Part shown: piece by piece, positions 24,144 through 37,245 of the stretch
How the letters are laid out: each line of letters begins with the position of its first letter
Position numbering within the stretch: position 1 is the stretch's first letter
DNA from: Morella rubra
Taxonomy: Eukaryota > Streptophyta > Magnoliopsida > Fagales > Myricaceae
Reading direction: 5' to 3'
Assembly (NCBI GenBank): GCA_003952965.2
Contig: CM025853.1
Location: forward strand, 31,342,930 to 31,406,929
DNA length: 64,000 nucleotides
Notes under the pieces: generated by a model
The model's database searches: none
What the model was told of the DNA's origin: nothing
The model's input: only the letters and a program-made list of their open reading frames with translations
Translations under genes and position numbers: made by a program

Positions 24144-26081
24144 AAGGCACTTTGGAATATTGTTCCCTCATGTCTTTCAGAGTTCTGCAAAAGTTCTTTT
24201 TTTTTTTTATTAGGGTGCATACCCTCTTTTTAAGCTGAAATTCTTGTCAATCTTGCCCCACAGAATGTCTGAGTATGTAAACTGATTTGAGGAATTATTG
24301 ATGTCATTCAAGTAAAGAGCATGGAGTCATTTATTAAAATTAGTTTTGTTGGATAATTTTATGAGTTGAGATTAATAATGAGCTCTAGTTTTGATCTGAG
24401 TTGAGATTACCAAACTTCGTCTAAGAAAATAAAGATACAGATTTTGTAAATTTGATGTTGAAGATTCATATGACCCTATGATTTATAAATATTGGTTCTG
24501 AGCTTAAGAATGCTGGTTTTCTTTTTTGCTGTGGAAGATTCTTTGAATTATTCGATTTGTTATCGATTGTGTGTTTCGTAATTGGGGATCATTCAAGATC
24601 AGCATTTGAGAATTAATGGATATGGTGCATGTCAGATATTATTTTTTTAAAATAATAAATTGGAATGTAAAGTATGATAGTTGAAAGCTGCGAAAAATAA
24701 TATATTTTTTTTCAACTTTGCATACACTTTTGTGCTAGCTAAATTCACATTTTGGATTATAATAATAAATTATTGACAGAAGGACAATAAGATGAAGAGC
24801 CACCACAGGTTAGGTCGAAGAGCCAAAAGCCTTCTTCAAGTCAACATAGAAACGTCACCTACTCTTACACCCATACTCTTAAAAAAAAAAGGCTTTGATA
24901 CTTTTCCACGTTTTCTCTATATTTTTTTAATACATTTAATTGGATGAAATTTTCCTCTTATTTACTGAAAACTTACTTCTCCCTGAGATCTCTCTAAATA
25001 TTCAAATTACTGAATTATTGTTCTTGAATGTTGTAAGTCAGTGTTGTTCTTTAGAAAGAAAAAAAATTAAAATTTCTTCCTAAATATTTTTCTAAGATAT
25101 TTAAGAGATTAAAGTTTTAGGTGCGTTCACAAGATCTATGAGAAATTCAAAAGATCTATATATTATACAGGACACGAGAATAAATAATATACACAATTTT
25201 CTTGTTTACAGAAAAAATAATAATTTTGAAATCTCTCTGTTCAGTATAACATGGTAAACTAAAATTTTATTAATTTTTTACTTTACTTCTAAGTTGTGTT
25301 TGAGTGTTAAATTTTAGGGTATTAGAATCGAAAAAAATGGAAAGAGAGATAATTTAAATAAATTTTTTATATTTATTATAATAAAAAATAATGATTTGAC
25401 AGAGAGAGAAAGATTATACTGTAATTATTTTATTATGTTAAAATTTTAAAAGATTTAAAATTTTAATAAACAAACACACCAAATCTAAGTCACTCTTTCA
25501 CCCATTTCAATATTATCTCACTAACAACAAAATTTTGACAAAATTATGTTGCCAGATATTTTGTGGGGACCCTATTAAAAAAAAATCGTCACCAGCGCAC
25601 AAAATAAGAAATAATTCACAGCCAAATAGGAAAAAGAATTGAAACCAATGTGCATATTCGTCCCCCCACGGCACGCGCAGCCAGGCAGGCTACTGTTGCA
25701 TTATACGATGGTGTTACACACGCGCTCAAGAGAGAATGGAATAGGATTTAGAAGGATATTCCCCGCACATCGAAATCACGGATGCAAGGTTATACCAGTA
25801 AATTCATCCAAATCAAAATTAATCCGCCTGCAAGTACTCTTTCTCAGCTGGTTCTCGTTTTCTTGCACTTTCCTACCTTCCAAACAAACGGCGAGAAAGT
25901 AGAGAGAGAAAGCAGAGCCTAGAGAGAGAAATAATATCCATTGTTGCTACAAACAAGAAAAGTCCAATTATGTAAGGTCAAGACGATTGGTTGCCTGTTC
26001 CGTCATTTTCCACCATAGCTTTCTCGACCACTCCGTCACTGATTATCTCAGCTCGATGCTCAAAGTTCCTACTGATGATCG
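24144..26081. other. Intergenic DNA and KEA promoter/leader
   Basis: AT-rich DNA with one hAT-like MITE. From about 25880 the sequence becomes less AT-rich with GAGAGA tracts, as in a plant 5' untranslated leader, and precedes the leader intron that starts at 26082. Confidence 0.5.
25295..25482. mobile_element. hAT-like MITE
   Basis: Ends TGTGTTTGAGTGTTAAATTTTA and (inverted) GGTGTGTTTGTTTATTAAAATTTT form imperfect terminal repeats. TCTAAGT occurs directly on both sides (7 of an expected 8 bp), which fits hAT insertion. The body is AT-rich and non-coding. A related piece lies near 63452-63560, including the shared AATTTGAATAAATTTTTTAT-like core. Confidence 0.65.
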
Positions 26082-26412
26082 GTGAGTCCAGCCATTCATA
26101 TACATATGCATATACTTTCATGCTACATGTATCCATACGCATATTGATTATGTTCAGGCAGTGAGAAATACCATTGCTTGTAGCTAGCAGCTTTAATTAG
26201 TGACGACTTATAAGTTATATGGAATCACATTTATTTGTGATACAATATAAATAGATGCCGGTGCCTATGATTGTGGTTATGCGACTTCCCTATGCATGTA
26301 TAGGTGGTTCTAGGTTTACAGAACATCAGTTTTACTCGTTAGCTGTGAGGATTGAATTTTCAGTTATGTTCAATGTTCCAATCTTTTTTTGATATTGATT
26401 CTTTTACTCCAG
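26082..26412 (+). other. Probable 5'-leader intron of KEA
   Basis: A good donor (GATCG|GTGAGTCC) at 26082 and an acceptor (TTTTACTCCAG|GTGC) at 26412 lie upstream of the KEA start codon. Splicing them would join GAGA-rich leader to the exon carrying the ATG. Leader introns are common in plant housekeeping genes. It is inferred from splice signals only. Confidence 0.55.
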
Positions 26413-26505
26413 GTGCTTGACTAGAGGTAAAGTGATCGTGTGGAACGTGTTCTATAGTTTGTGTATGAAGATTTGTACACTCTAGACTGTTCCAGGTTGA
26501 GAGAT

Positions 26506-29500
26506 ATGGATGTTGCTTGTAGTTTTCAGCGGCCGAATGTGTTCCATGGGTGTGAGGGCACAAGTTCCAAGACTTCGGATCATTTTTATTCTCATTTGGG
26601 TTATAAAAATAGAGGTTTTGGCTGTAACTTTGTGGGTAATTTAGGAATTGTTTTGAAACCGCGTTCGAGTAAGAAGACAAAAAAATTTGTTGCTTCTTGT
26701 GGTTCTAAGAATTTAAGTGCAGTTGCCACTGGGGAATTTGATGGTCAATTGTGGAGTTCGAATTTGAGACGATCTTTTCTTGGTAACTATGACAATGTTT
26801 TTAAAGGGTCAAGAACAGTTTGGTCATGGTGTCAGAGTAATGATTCTTTAGCATATGTAACTGGGAATGGTCATAATGTAGAAGTCGTGGGAGGTAGTGA
26901 TGAGAGCTCAGGAGATGATAGTGGTCAGTTGAATGTTTCGGGGGAAGAGGAGGGACGGGGAGAAGACATGGAGGTGACTAGTGTTGATGAACTGAGGGAA
27001 TTGTTGCAGAAGGCAATGAGAGAATTAGAAGTTGCACGGCTTAATAGTACCATTTTCGAGGAAAAAGCACAGAGAATATCAGAAGCTGCAATCGCATTGC
27101 AGGATGAAGCAGTGAATGCTTGGAATGATGTTAACTCTACCCTTGATACTATTCAGGAGATTGTGAATGAAGAGTGTGTTGCCAAGGAAGCTGTTCAAAA
27201 AGCGACAATGTCTCTTTCATTATCAGAGGCGAGGCTTCAGGTGGCAGTAGAGTCTTTGGAAGCTGCTAAAAGAGGAAAGGACACTATTGAAGATTCTGGA
27301 GAGATTGATAGGGAAAGCGAAATTGATGAAGAGGAAAAGGAGCTTTTAGCCACTCAGGAAGAGATCAACGAATGTCAGCAAAATCTGACAAATTGTGAGG
27401 CAGAGTTGAGGCGCCTTCAGGTTAAAAAGGAGGAGTTGCAGAAGGAAGTGGACATGTTGAATGAAGTTGCAGAGAAAACACAGCTGAATGCCTTGAAAGC
27501 AGAGGAGGACGTGGCAAACATAATGCTTTTAGCTGAGCAAGCTGTTGCCTTTGAACTTGAGGCCACACAACGTGTGAATGATACAGAGATTGCATTACAG
27601 AGGGCAGAGAAATCTCTTTCTAGTTCTTATGTTGATCATCCCGAAACTATCCAAGGACAAGGCCTGATTGATGAGGCTGTCATTGAGGAGGAGAACATGT
27701 TCCAAGGTTTTTCTGGAGATGTTCCTATTGAAAGGGATAGTGATGTGCTAATTGATGGTGATTCCTTGGCTGTCAAGCCTTCATCAGAAAACCTGTTTGG
27801 TAAAAGCAATCAGAATTCTGAATACTTGAATCAACCTGATGAACTGAGTGAACATGAGAATGGCAAGTTAGGTTTAGACTCACCTAAAGAACCTGAACTA
27901 GAAGCCGATAAATCAAAGAATGTGGTTCAAACAAAAAAACAGGATGCACTGAAGGATTTGACTAAAGAGGCTTCTCCCAAGGCCTTATTGAAGAAATCTT
28001 CTCGCTTCTTTTCTGCATCATTTTTCTCCTTCACTGTAGATGGTGCCGAGTTGACGCCAGCATCAGTTTTTCAGGGTCTCATGGAGTCCGCGAGGAAGCA
28101 ATGGCCCAAGCTAGTTGTTGGAATGTTTCTATTTGGAGCTGGGTTTGTATCAGAAATGCTACTTTTTGGTTTCACTTATTATCACTATGTCTTTTGTTTT
28201 CATTCTTGCTTTATTAGAGGTTAATTCTTAAATTAGATGGTTGCTGAATGTTATCTAGTCTGTGCACGAGTCATCTGATCTATTGGCATGACACGTCTGA
28301 GGTCCTAAGCAACTCTGAGAGAATGATGTTTGTTTCTTAGGAATGTTATGTTGAGTTCTTATGGCGTGCTCTTTCATTTTCATTTCCCAAACAATGATGG
28401 CCTTCTGGGTTTTATCGAATCCTACATTTATAGTTTCCTAATTTGTGCCTTTCTCATGTTTATTTCTTGGATCTTGTTGTTGGGTCGTACCCCTTGGCAT
28501 TGGCTTAATGAGGTTTTTACTTAACAGAAACTATATATGAGAGAGAAAGGTGGTAGTTGAATACCTTGAGTCTATATTGCTTTTGCTTCCTTGGTTCTCC
28601 TGAAGGACTATTCTGTGCCTTTTTCTAGTTCTTTGATGAGATTGTTGCATCCAGTGTAGAAGTTTGCCTTCTACTGATCACAAGATGCTGAAATTTACCA
28701 CAGGGTCACCTTTTATGCTAATCGAGCAGAGAGGAATGCTCAACTGCTCCAACCTCCAGATGTCATCAGCACTAGTATTGAAGCTGGTATCGAAGAAGTT
28801 TCTTCAAGTGCAAAGCCTCTGATCCGACAATTACAGAAACTACCTAAGAGGGTCAAAAACCTAATTGCAACGCTTCCTCATCAAGAGGCATGCCTTATAT
28901 TTCCCTTCATTACTTCTGCCTTTTGGCCTTAAGTCCGACATGTCTAGAACATTTTGATCTGATGATGTACTTAATTATTTCTTAGGTGAATGAGGAGGAA
29001 GCTTCCCTCTTCGACATGTTGTGGTTATTGCTTGCTAGTGTTATATTTGTGCCAGTGTTTCAGAAAATTCCTGGAGGTATTTGGGTTCCTATATGGATTT
29101 CACTACACTTTGAACTTTGATTTATATAACTGAATGTAATGAGGTTGCACTTCTAGATGCTTTTAGAATTTGAATGCTTTTAGGTGCATGGTGCGATATG
29201 TCTTAACATAATCCTTACTGAATGTAATGAGGTTGCACTTCTAGATGCTTTTAGAATTTAAATGCTTTTAGGTGCATGGTGCGATATGTCTTAACAGAAT
29301 CCTTACTCACATATTATCAAGAGGTTTGGTGACAAAATGTGGCTGCTTCTCTATACATCTGGACATATGTCACTGGGCCTTCCTTCCTCTCCTGAAATTT
29401 GTGAATCAAATATTTGTCTATTGTTTGGTTTGTGGTGTATCTTATCTCCTACAATGTATAGGAAGTCCTGTTCTTGGTTACTTGGCGGCTGGCATCTTGA

Positions 29501-32500
29501 TTGGGCCCTATGGCCTCTCCATTATTCGTCACGTGCACGGGACAAAGGCAATTGCTGAATTTGGAGTTGTCTTCTTGTTGTTCAACATTGGCCTTGAGGT
29601 GGGGTTTATTTTTTATGGATCTGTCTGTTCTACCTCTGTATGTTATATGTCCTAATGAGAAATGATTAACTGAAGCTTCGAACTGGATTTTTTAGCTGTC
29701 TGTTGAAAGGCTAAGTTCCATGAAGAAATATGTTTTTGGATTGGGCACTGCTCAGGTGATTGAGAAACTTCATCTTTTGTGGTAATCATTTGTGTTTGGT
29801 TGCACTTTAGATTCCTAATATACATAACAAATGCAGGTTTTGGTGACGGCGGCAGTGGTTGGCTTGGTTGCTCATTTTGTTTGTGGGCAGCCGAGTCCTG
29901 CTGCAATAGTCATTGGGAATGGCTTGGCATTATCATCGACTGCAGTTGTCCTGCAGGTAAGGGGTATCTATAATAAGCATGTTTTGCTCCCAGTTCTAGG
30001 ACATCCCTTTTTCTTTGTACTAGGTCACCCTCTGTTGTTATAGACCGAAAAAAAAGGAAACTGGTATTATCTAGTAATATTATTCGTTAAAGTATAAGCT
30101 CCTGAAGCAAACATTTCACTAATGCGTAACATCCTAAGCTTCTTGTAGCATACAATCGACTTATATATCCTTTGGATCATCTTGGAACTTCTCAATTTTG
30201 TTACTTCCGGTTAATAGGACAATGTGGCTCATGACAGCTGGCGACGCCACTTATGAAATTTGTAGCTAAATTCTATTTTTGTATCAGTGAAAGCTTCAGG
30301 AATCCTTTAGTTGTTAGTTTAGATTCTTCAGTAGAAAAAGGTAATCAAATTTTGTTGACCTCCTTTGCAGGTGCTGCAGGAGCGTGGTGAGAGCACATCA
30401 CGCCATGGACGCGCTACATTTTCTGTCTTGCTTTTCCAGGTTACTTTGTTTCGAAATTCTCTTTCAAGAAGCCTCTAGTCTTGAAATAAACATCTTTTGC
30501 AAGATATTGCAGTTCTTTCATTCAGAGGACTTGTATAGGAGTCCATTCTCTTTTTTTCTCATCTACCCTTTACCCTTTTTGTTATTTCATAATTTTGAGC
30601 TTCAAAGAATATTAATTGTTTCCTTTCCTTTTGGTTTCTTACAGGATTTGGCTGTTGTTGTTTTGCTGATACTCATTCCTCTTATTTCACCCAATTCGTC
30701 CAAAGGAGGGGTAATATTGTCTTGTACTTCGGGATTTCCTTAGCTTTTTTGCTTGTATGCTTGAAGTGATTTCAGTACAGCTTTTTGTACTGTTTTCACT
30801 CTTTTCTATTTAATTTTAATAAAATTTGCTTACTTATAAAAAAAAATAATAATAAAATTCTCATATGGCAGTGATTGTTGTGGATACTTAGTCAAAATCA
30901 TTTTGATATAGGCAATATAAGTGCTAAATGTAGTTGATGAGCAATCAGAAGAAAAATAAGAAAAGATGGGGAAAGGTCAAGGTAATCTGTTAATTTCAGG
31001 AATATTAAATAAAAGTAAAACTGAAAGTTGGATATATTACATGAGCAATAAATAAGAGTTCCATGTTATCATGTTTCTGCTTTCTTCTCCTTGGAAATTC
31101 AGTGGCGCTTTTTTCATTATTTAGTGAATTAGGGACTTTCTTTCTCAGTCATACTGGTTAAGATGACAGGAATGACATACAGCTTTTGGTGCTGTTCCTT
31201 CTATAACCTTGTGGTTTTCATCGATAGCCCTAGCCTTCCTGATCCATCCTAACCTTCTAGTTGATCATTCCGAGCATATTAGTTTATGTGTGTTTCTTAG
31301 AGTATAATGTGGATGTTGTTGACTTGATTCTGTAGTTGGTATGGTATTATTATTGTCATCATTCCTATGGCTTCTTGTGCCACTTATTTCATTATCCGAG
31401 GATAAATCAGCTGTTGTTGTCAGGTTGGTTTCCAAGCCATTGCTGAAGCTCTTGGACTGGCTGCTGTGAAGGCAGTAGTTGCCATCACTGCCATAATTGC
31501 TGGTGGACGCTTGGTAAGTTTCATACATCTCTGAGAATAACTTGACCTTGGCATTACGTTTCATTGGATACCTGTGCTAAGGCTCAGAATTTGTGTTTGG
31601 ATTTGATATGCTGTCATTTGTGATCAATAATATTACCTAAGCAGATTTTATAAAGCCTCTGTTTGATTTGTTGGCCCATTTGGGATTTGCAAGTAAGAAA
31701 AAGAGTTCCATTTTGGGTTGTTGATGTACGATTTGGGTCAAAACCCCTGTGCTGAAGCTTAGTGTCATGTTGTGGGGGACAATACAGATTGTGCGTTGTC
31801 TTTATTGTGTTTTCTTTGGTTTTTCCAGTTCCTTCGACCAATCTACAAGCAAATTGCAGAAAATCAAAATGCAGAAATATTCTCGGCCAATACACTCCTT
31901 GTTATTCTTGGGACCAGTCTCCTTACAGCCAGGGTATGACTCTGCTTTTTCATCACTTTTGTTTGTGTATTCTCCTTTCTGTTACAGTGGTTTCTCTCTG
32001 TCTTCCTTAGAGCAGGCTGGACTTTCCATGGCATTGGGAGCATTTTTGGCTGGATTGCTCCTAGCAGAAACTGAATTTTCCCTACAGGTTGAATCAGATA
32101 TTGCTCCATATCGTGGGCTTTTATTGGGTCTCTTCTTCATGACGGTAGGTTATTTATATTGGCATTCTCTAAGATGTATTTTTCTTTCTGTTCTTTTGTT
32201 TTTCTTCAATTGTCCATAAACCTTGTTGTATTGACGATAAAGCTACTTTTTTTTTTTTTTTTTTGTAAATGCGAGCTCTTTAATGTCTTTCAGCTTTGGG
32301 GCATCCGCCTGTTGAGGCATCATTTGGCTAGTTGTGCTTCTTTTTTTTTTTTTTTTTTTTAATGTAATTGCATACCAATCACTAAACTGCCGCACTTACC
32401 AGAATGCTACTTTGATGTCTAACTGGGAGATTGTGCTTGAGTTTAGTCCTTGGCGTTGCTAATTTATTAGACAATGATAGTTCCATGAGCAAGTGATGGG

Positions 32501-35500
32501 AGTCTATGTGATTTTCAGGTTGGCATGTCTATCGATCCGAAACTACTCTTCTCAAACTTTCCAGTGATTAGTGGGACATTGGGACTCTTGATTGGTGGCA
32601 AAATTCTATTGGTTGCTCTAGTTGGTAGGCTTTTCGGTATTTCGATCATATCAGCAATACGAGTTGGTCTTCTTCTCGCACCAGGTGGTGAATTTGCATT
32701 TGTGGCTTTTGGTGAAGCTGTTAATCAGGTTTTCCTTCTTTTAAACCATAATTTTTTCCAGCTTTACTTAAATTGGACACTGTACTTAAATGATTCATGT
32801 AAGCCTTCCCCTTAGTTGGAGAGACTCCTAGATGTTTGATTTGGCTATTTAAGGTGTTTGGTCTGATTTCTGCTCAAGAATACTCTTTGCAATGTTCGTG
32901 TGGCTGGTCATCACTCTTTCTCCCCTCTCTCTCTCTGTACCACCAACACCCCTCCACAGTCGACCAAAAAGTAAATTGGAAGGGGAGATGGCTAGAACAT
33001 ACTCGTTCTGATTCCCATTCTTCTGAATTAACTAGTTGAGATAAAGAAACTTTGTCATTTATGTGCTTATCACGCATACAATTTTGCAGGAAAAAAAAAA
33101 TCATCTTTCCTTGTAGAAGTATTATTTTACTGATTGGTGGTTTCGGCAGGGTATAATGTCTCCCCAGCTATCATCTTTGCTGTTTCTTGTGGTGGGAATT
33201 TCAATGGCCCTCACACCTTGGCTAGCTGCTGGTGGACAGTTAATTGCCTCTCGCTTTGAGCTGCATGATGTTCGAAGTTTATTACCTGTTGAGAGTGAGG
33301 TAAGCTTCTATGTGGGAACTCACTGCTATTGATTGCAAAAATTGTGTGTGGTGACTCGTCATCATAAGTCGCCCAGTACGGTACATTTAACTGATTTTCA
33401 GATCCTCGAGAAGATGAAGTGTATTTTATTTCCCGTTAGTTAATTTGATTTAGGTAATAAGGTAGGGCCAAAATACTGGAGGATAGACAGAGCAACTATG
33501 GACTTGTTCAGATAGAAAATTTTTCTGATTCTCATAATTATCAAGAAGATTTCTTTGGGTCTTCTTGAAAGTGGTGGGGCCCGTAGAAGATCTGTTTGGA
33601 CTGAGAAAATTCTTGAGATATGATTTCTTTCGGGGTTTGTGAAAGTGGTGGGGACGCTTGTTTGCGAGGTTGCTAGGGACCTTTGGTCTCATGTGTTTTA
33701 AATCACAGATTACTGTTGGGTTATGCCTCCTAGAGTGATTGATGTGTTGTTTTGCTGGAAGAGGAAGTTTGACAACCCTCATGCTTTGTTTGTGTGGAGG
33801 ATGATCCCCTTGTGCATTTGGTGGATTATTTGGAGGGAGAGGAATGATAGATGCTTCGAGAACACTTTTACGTCTATTGAGGGGTTGAGGGGCAAGCTGA
33901 TGAGTTCTCTTTTTTTATGGGCCAATTCTGTGTTGGGTTATCCTTTCTCTGATTTTTCTGATTTCATTAGTTTTGTAGCTTGCTTGGCTTAGCTTTTCAG
34001 TATAGGTCTTTGTATTGTTACCTCTTTTGGTTCTCTAATAAAGTTTTCCTTATAAAAAAAAAAAAAAAAAACTTTTTCTTGTGAGAGATATGTTTTTCGG
34101 TTTTTGTGAAAGTCGTTTTGGGTTTTATGTTATTGTTGTGACAGAAACGAGGATTATGATGAATTTGAAATTTTTTTAGGTGATTGGAATTGTTTTTGGA
34201 AGCATGTTTATGTTTAAGAAACATTCTTATGACATAGAAGTTATTGAAATCATTTTCCAACCTCCCAATCAGACTAGTCACATAAAGTGGAGCTCAAACC
34301 AAACTGACTAATGCACCCAGATGTCATTTCAAAATAAACCATCTTTAATTTCTTTACCTGCTTTCCCCCCCTCACAAGTAATATCTGTTTTCATAAGCAA
34401 ACTTCAAAACTCTGCGGTTAGAATGCAAGGATGGGATTTTCTGGTAAGAAAATTCTTTATTTGTTTACTTATGTGAACTTAGAGTAGCATCAAGCCAAGA
34501 AGGAATATATTGACCTGAAGTAGATTATATATCCATTACCTCAATCGGACTGGATATCGAATATTTTCTGCATGATCTGGAACATCTAAATAGATTTGAG
34601 ACTTTAGAAAGGACATATGTGACTAGTCTTATTGGGAGGTTGTTGAATTGGGTTTTAGGATAGCAGGAAGGATGACCCATTCAACTTTTTAAGAGGGAAA
34701 TTTCCTCCATTTATGATGTCTGCTACTGGCAGTCACCGGCAGGTCATGACTGTTGTGCTTTGATAAGTCCAGCGACACAAAAACATGCTCCAGCAATAGT
34801 TCAATATGTGCGTGGGCTGGGGCTTGTGTTTGGTGTCTGGCCAACTCAATGTGACAATGTGATCGGCGTGGAAGTCTTTAGACATTTTCCATCATTTGTT
34901 TTATATGGCCTAAAAGACTCATTTTCTTAGTACGTTATGCCAAACTTACTTTTATACTGGGATTGTGTGTATGGTGGCACCAGGTAGCCATATTAGTTGC
35001 TGCTATCTGTTTGTGACGTGGGATTGACATGCCAATTATATTATTATTTTTTTTTACTCTTGATTTATTCCGGCTTGGTTTATTTTCCAGACAGATGATT
35101 TGCAAGATCACATAATTATTTGTGGATTTGGACGAGTTGGCCAGGTGTGGTAGTAATTTTGAAGATTTGTATAAATCAATCTATATTAAACCATGATGTC
35201 GCTAATCTAGACTATATAAAATATGAGTTTTTGTGACTGTAACTTTTTCTACTGGTTATTTGGTTCCCAGATCATTGCCCAACTTCTTTCAGAGCGATTG
35301 ATTCCTTTTGTTGCTCTTGATGTGAGGAGGTAACTAATTGATTAATAGATCTCTCCGCATGCATTTCAATTGTTGTTCTTTCAGTTCAGGATGGTTGGTT
35401 CCATTACGTCAATCTGTTATTGGGATGTCCGAACATGTGTCCTTTCTTTTTGGAAAAGGAAGCATTTAAAAAAATTGCTGGAGTAGTCTTCCTGGTCAAC

Positions 35501-37245
35501 ATGTTGATTCTGGTAGCATATATGTGCCAGTCAGACGCATACTAGACACATGAAGGGGAATTTGAAGGGCACCCACAAAAATATCTGTTGATGTTTCCTT
35601 TAGCCAATTGAAATATCATAGCAAGTTGATGTCAAGTGAAATATTGCTGCAGTGGATAACGACTGACCATTCTCTAGATGCTCATTTTTCTTCAAATCTG
35701 TCTCTCTCTCTCACCTTTGATTGAATGCAATTTTTCATGGAAAAGCAAAAAGGTGAATGACTCTTGTTCTCTGTTGTCTTCAGTGAGAGAGTGGCAATTG
35801 GACGTGCCCTGGACCTTCCTGTGTATTTTGGAGATGCTGGCAGTCGAGAGGTACGTCAAAACTGTCTGAAAATATGCTTGCGTGCAGGTTCAGTATCTGA
35901 CTTGCTCCATACTGGGTGACTAGGTCCTTCATAAAGTTGGTGCAGAACGAGCATGTGCGGCAGCAATAACTCTAGACTCTCCTGGTGCAAATTATAGAAC
36001 GGTATGGGCTTTGAGCAAGTATTTCCCCAATGTGAAGACCTTTGTCCGTGCTCATGATGTTGATCATGGCCTTAATTTGGAAAAGGCTGGGGCTACAGCG
36101 GTAAGTTGCCCGCTGCACAAGAACCAAAAATAAAAAAAAAAGTTGCCTGGTTATCAATTTTTTGGTAGAAATAAGTGGAGATATCATTCTACTTTCACTC
36201 ACGTATCAAGAAAACTTGTAGGTTGTCCCAGAGACCTTGGAACCAAGTCTACAGTTAGCAGCTGCTGTTCTTGCTCAGGTAAGTTACTTTTTTTTTTTTT
36301 CTAAGCGCTCAGGTAAGTTACTTGATCATCTCTTTGGTGCATTTAGCAAGTTTCTGCAACGTAAGCATCGATCCCCCACCGCCACCCCCCTTCTGTATTC
36401 TGATTGTAATCTGGTTGGTGCTTCGACATGTTTTCTGTCTTGTTTTGTGATGGCTAGTCTAATTAGATCAAGTTGGATATAATATAAGTGAAAGGGGAGC
36501 AGATACCATTCACTCCCTTGTCTTCAATTGTACGTAGTTTCTGCCCTCATGTAAAGGGCCTGTTTTACATTCTCTTAGCAATGCTGATAATATGATGAGA
36601 TAGCAGACACATGGTACATACACATGAAGTGTTCTGGGTCTATTTGTCTCAAGATTTAGCGTCTGTTCAAAAGAATACATGGATGTCTTTTAAGAGGGAG
36701 AAAATGGGTATCATGTTGAGAGAGAGAGAGGGCTAAACCTCTGGTGAGGTGGAACAGTTACACGACCACGAAGAAGGGGGGGGGGGTGCTTTCTTCTTTT
36801 TTTTTTGCTAAGAAAAAATGGAAAAGAACAATACAGGAGATGAGTACTAGAAGTCTTAAATGTTTGTTGTTGACTAGCATAAGTTCGTTTCATCTTTAAC
36901 TCTTCTTATTCCCTCAGGCAAAACTACCAATGTCAGAAATTGCAGCGACCATTAATGAATTCAGGTCACGGCATCTGTCAGAGCTGACTGAGGTAACTAT
37001 TCTCCCCAATATAAACACAAGAATAGCTATCTCCTATTGCGAAATGCAGAACCATGTACCTGTTTTGTCTACTCAAAATCTGAAGTTTGAAAGGGATATT
37101 TACAGCTTATGGTTTATCTGTGCAGCTATGTGAAATTAGCGGAAGTTCCCTTGGCTATGGATTTTCCCGAGTTGTGGCGAAACCCAAAATTCAATCAATT
37201 GACCCGGACGACAACCAATTTACTGAAGGGACGCTGGCCATATAA
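26506..37245 (+). CDS. KEA2: Plastid K+/H+ antiporter, KEA1/KEA2 type
   Basis: A CPA2-family K+ efflux antiporter of the chloroplast inner envelope, controlling stromal pH and osmotic balance. Twenty exons (26506-28142, 28704-28887, 28986-29076, 29462-29598, 29696-29755, 29837-29956, 30371-30439, 30645-30710, 31424-31513, 31829-31933, 32016-32144, 32519-32728, 33150-33299, 35091-35144, 35271-35329, 35784-35850, 35924-36100, 36222-36278, 36918-36992, 37126-37245) give 1218 residues. Residues 1-545, nearly all exon 1, are the stromal N-terminus with a long acidic coiled coil. The antiporter core (about 600-1015) has [30 protein letters not shown] and [19 protein letters not shown]. The C-terminal KTN/RCK domain begins [12 protein letters not shown], a Rossmann nucleotide fold. 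An in-frame GTG at 26461 lies upstream, but [11 protein letters not shown] is the expected start. The intron at 28888 appears to be GC-AG. KEA1 and KEA2 cannot be separated with certainty here; context favours KEA2. Confidence 0.95.
29131..29306. repeat. 88-bp tandem duplication in a KEA intron
   Basis: Two head-to-tail 88-bp units (29131-29218, 29219-29306) differ at only two positions. They start TGAATGTAATGAGGTTGCAC and end AATCCTTAC. The low divergence implies a recent event. Confidence 0.95.
30724..30855 (+). mobile_element. Possible LINE 3' tail in a KEA intron
   Basis: A T-rich stretch resembling LINE 3' ends (TTTTTGTACTGTTTTCACTC, then AATAAAATTTGCTTACTTAT) runs into an A/TAA-rich tail. 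It has no coding part and no clear target duplication, so this rests on resemblance to the tail at 34020-34072. Confidence 0.4.
33500..34265 (+). mobile_element. LINE 3' fragment within older repeat DNA, KEA intron 13
   Basis: The open frame 33723-33992 contains [18 protein letters not shown] and [14 protein letters not shown], the C-terminal zinc-binding (zf-RVT) region of plant L1-type LINEs. It is followed by TCTAATAAAGTTTTCCTTAT and a 17-A tail ending near 34072. The flanks on both sides share about 50 bp (TTCTTG..AGATATG..TTTTTCGG..TTTGTGAAAGT at 33612-33650 and 34075-34115). The LINE therefore either sits inside another repeat or carries a long, diverged target duplication. It makes most of the 1.8-kb intron repeat-derived. 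Confidence 0.7.
36273..36324 (+). promoter_or_regulatory. Duplicated splice donor after KEA exon 18
   Basis: GCTCAG|GTAAGTTACTT occurs twice, with donors after 36278 and after 36312. The first keeps the KEA reading frame. Use of the second would add 34 nt, shift the frame and likely mark the transcript for decay. The copies are separated by a T-run. Confidence 0.75.

Noticed and set aside
26461-26505. Upstream extension of KEA to a GTG at 26461
   Set aside because: A plant nuclear gene is expected to start at ATG, and [11 protein letters not shown] at 26506 fits the known KEA N-terminus.
36279-36312. Using the second KEA exon 18 donor as the main one
   Set aside because: It adds 34 nt and breaks the frame into exon 19, while the first donor keeps the conserved sequence.
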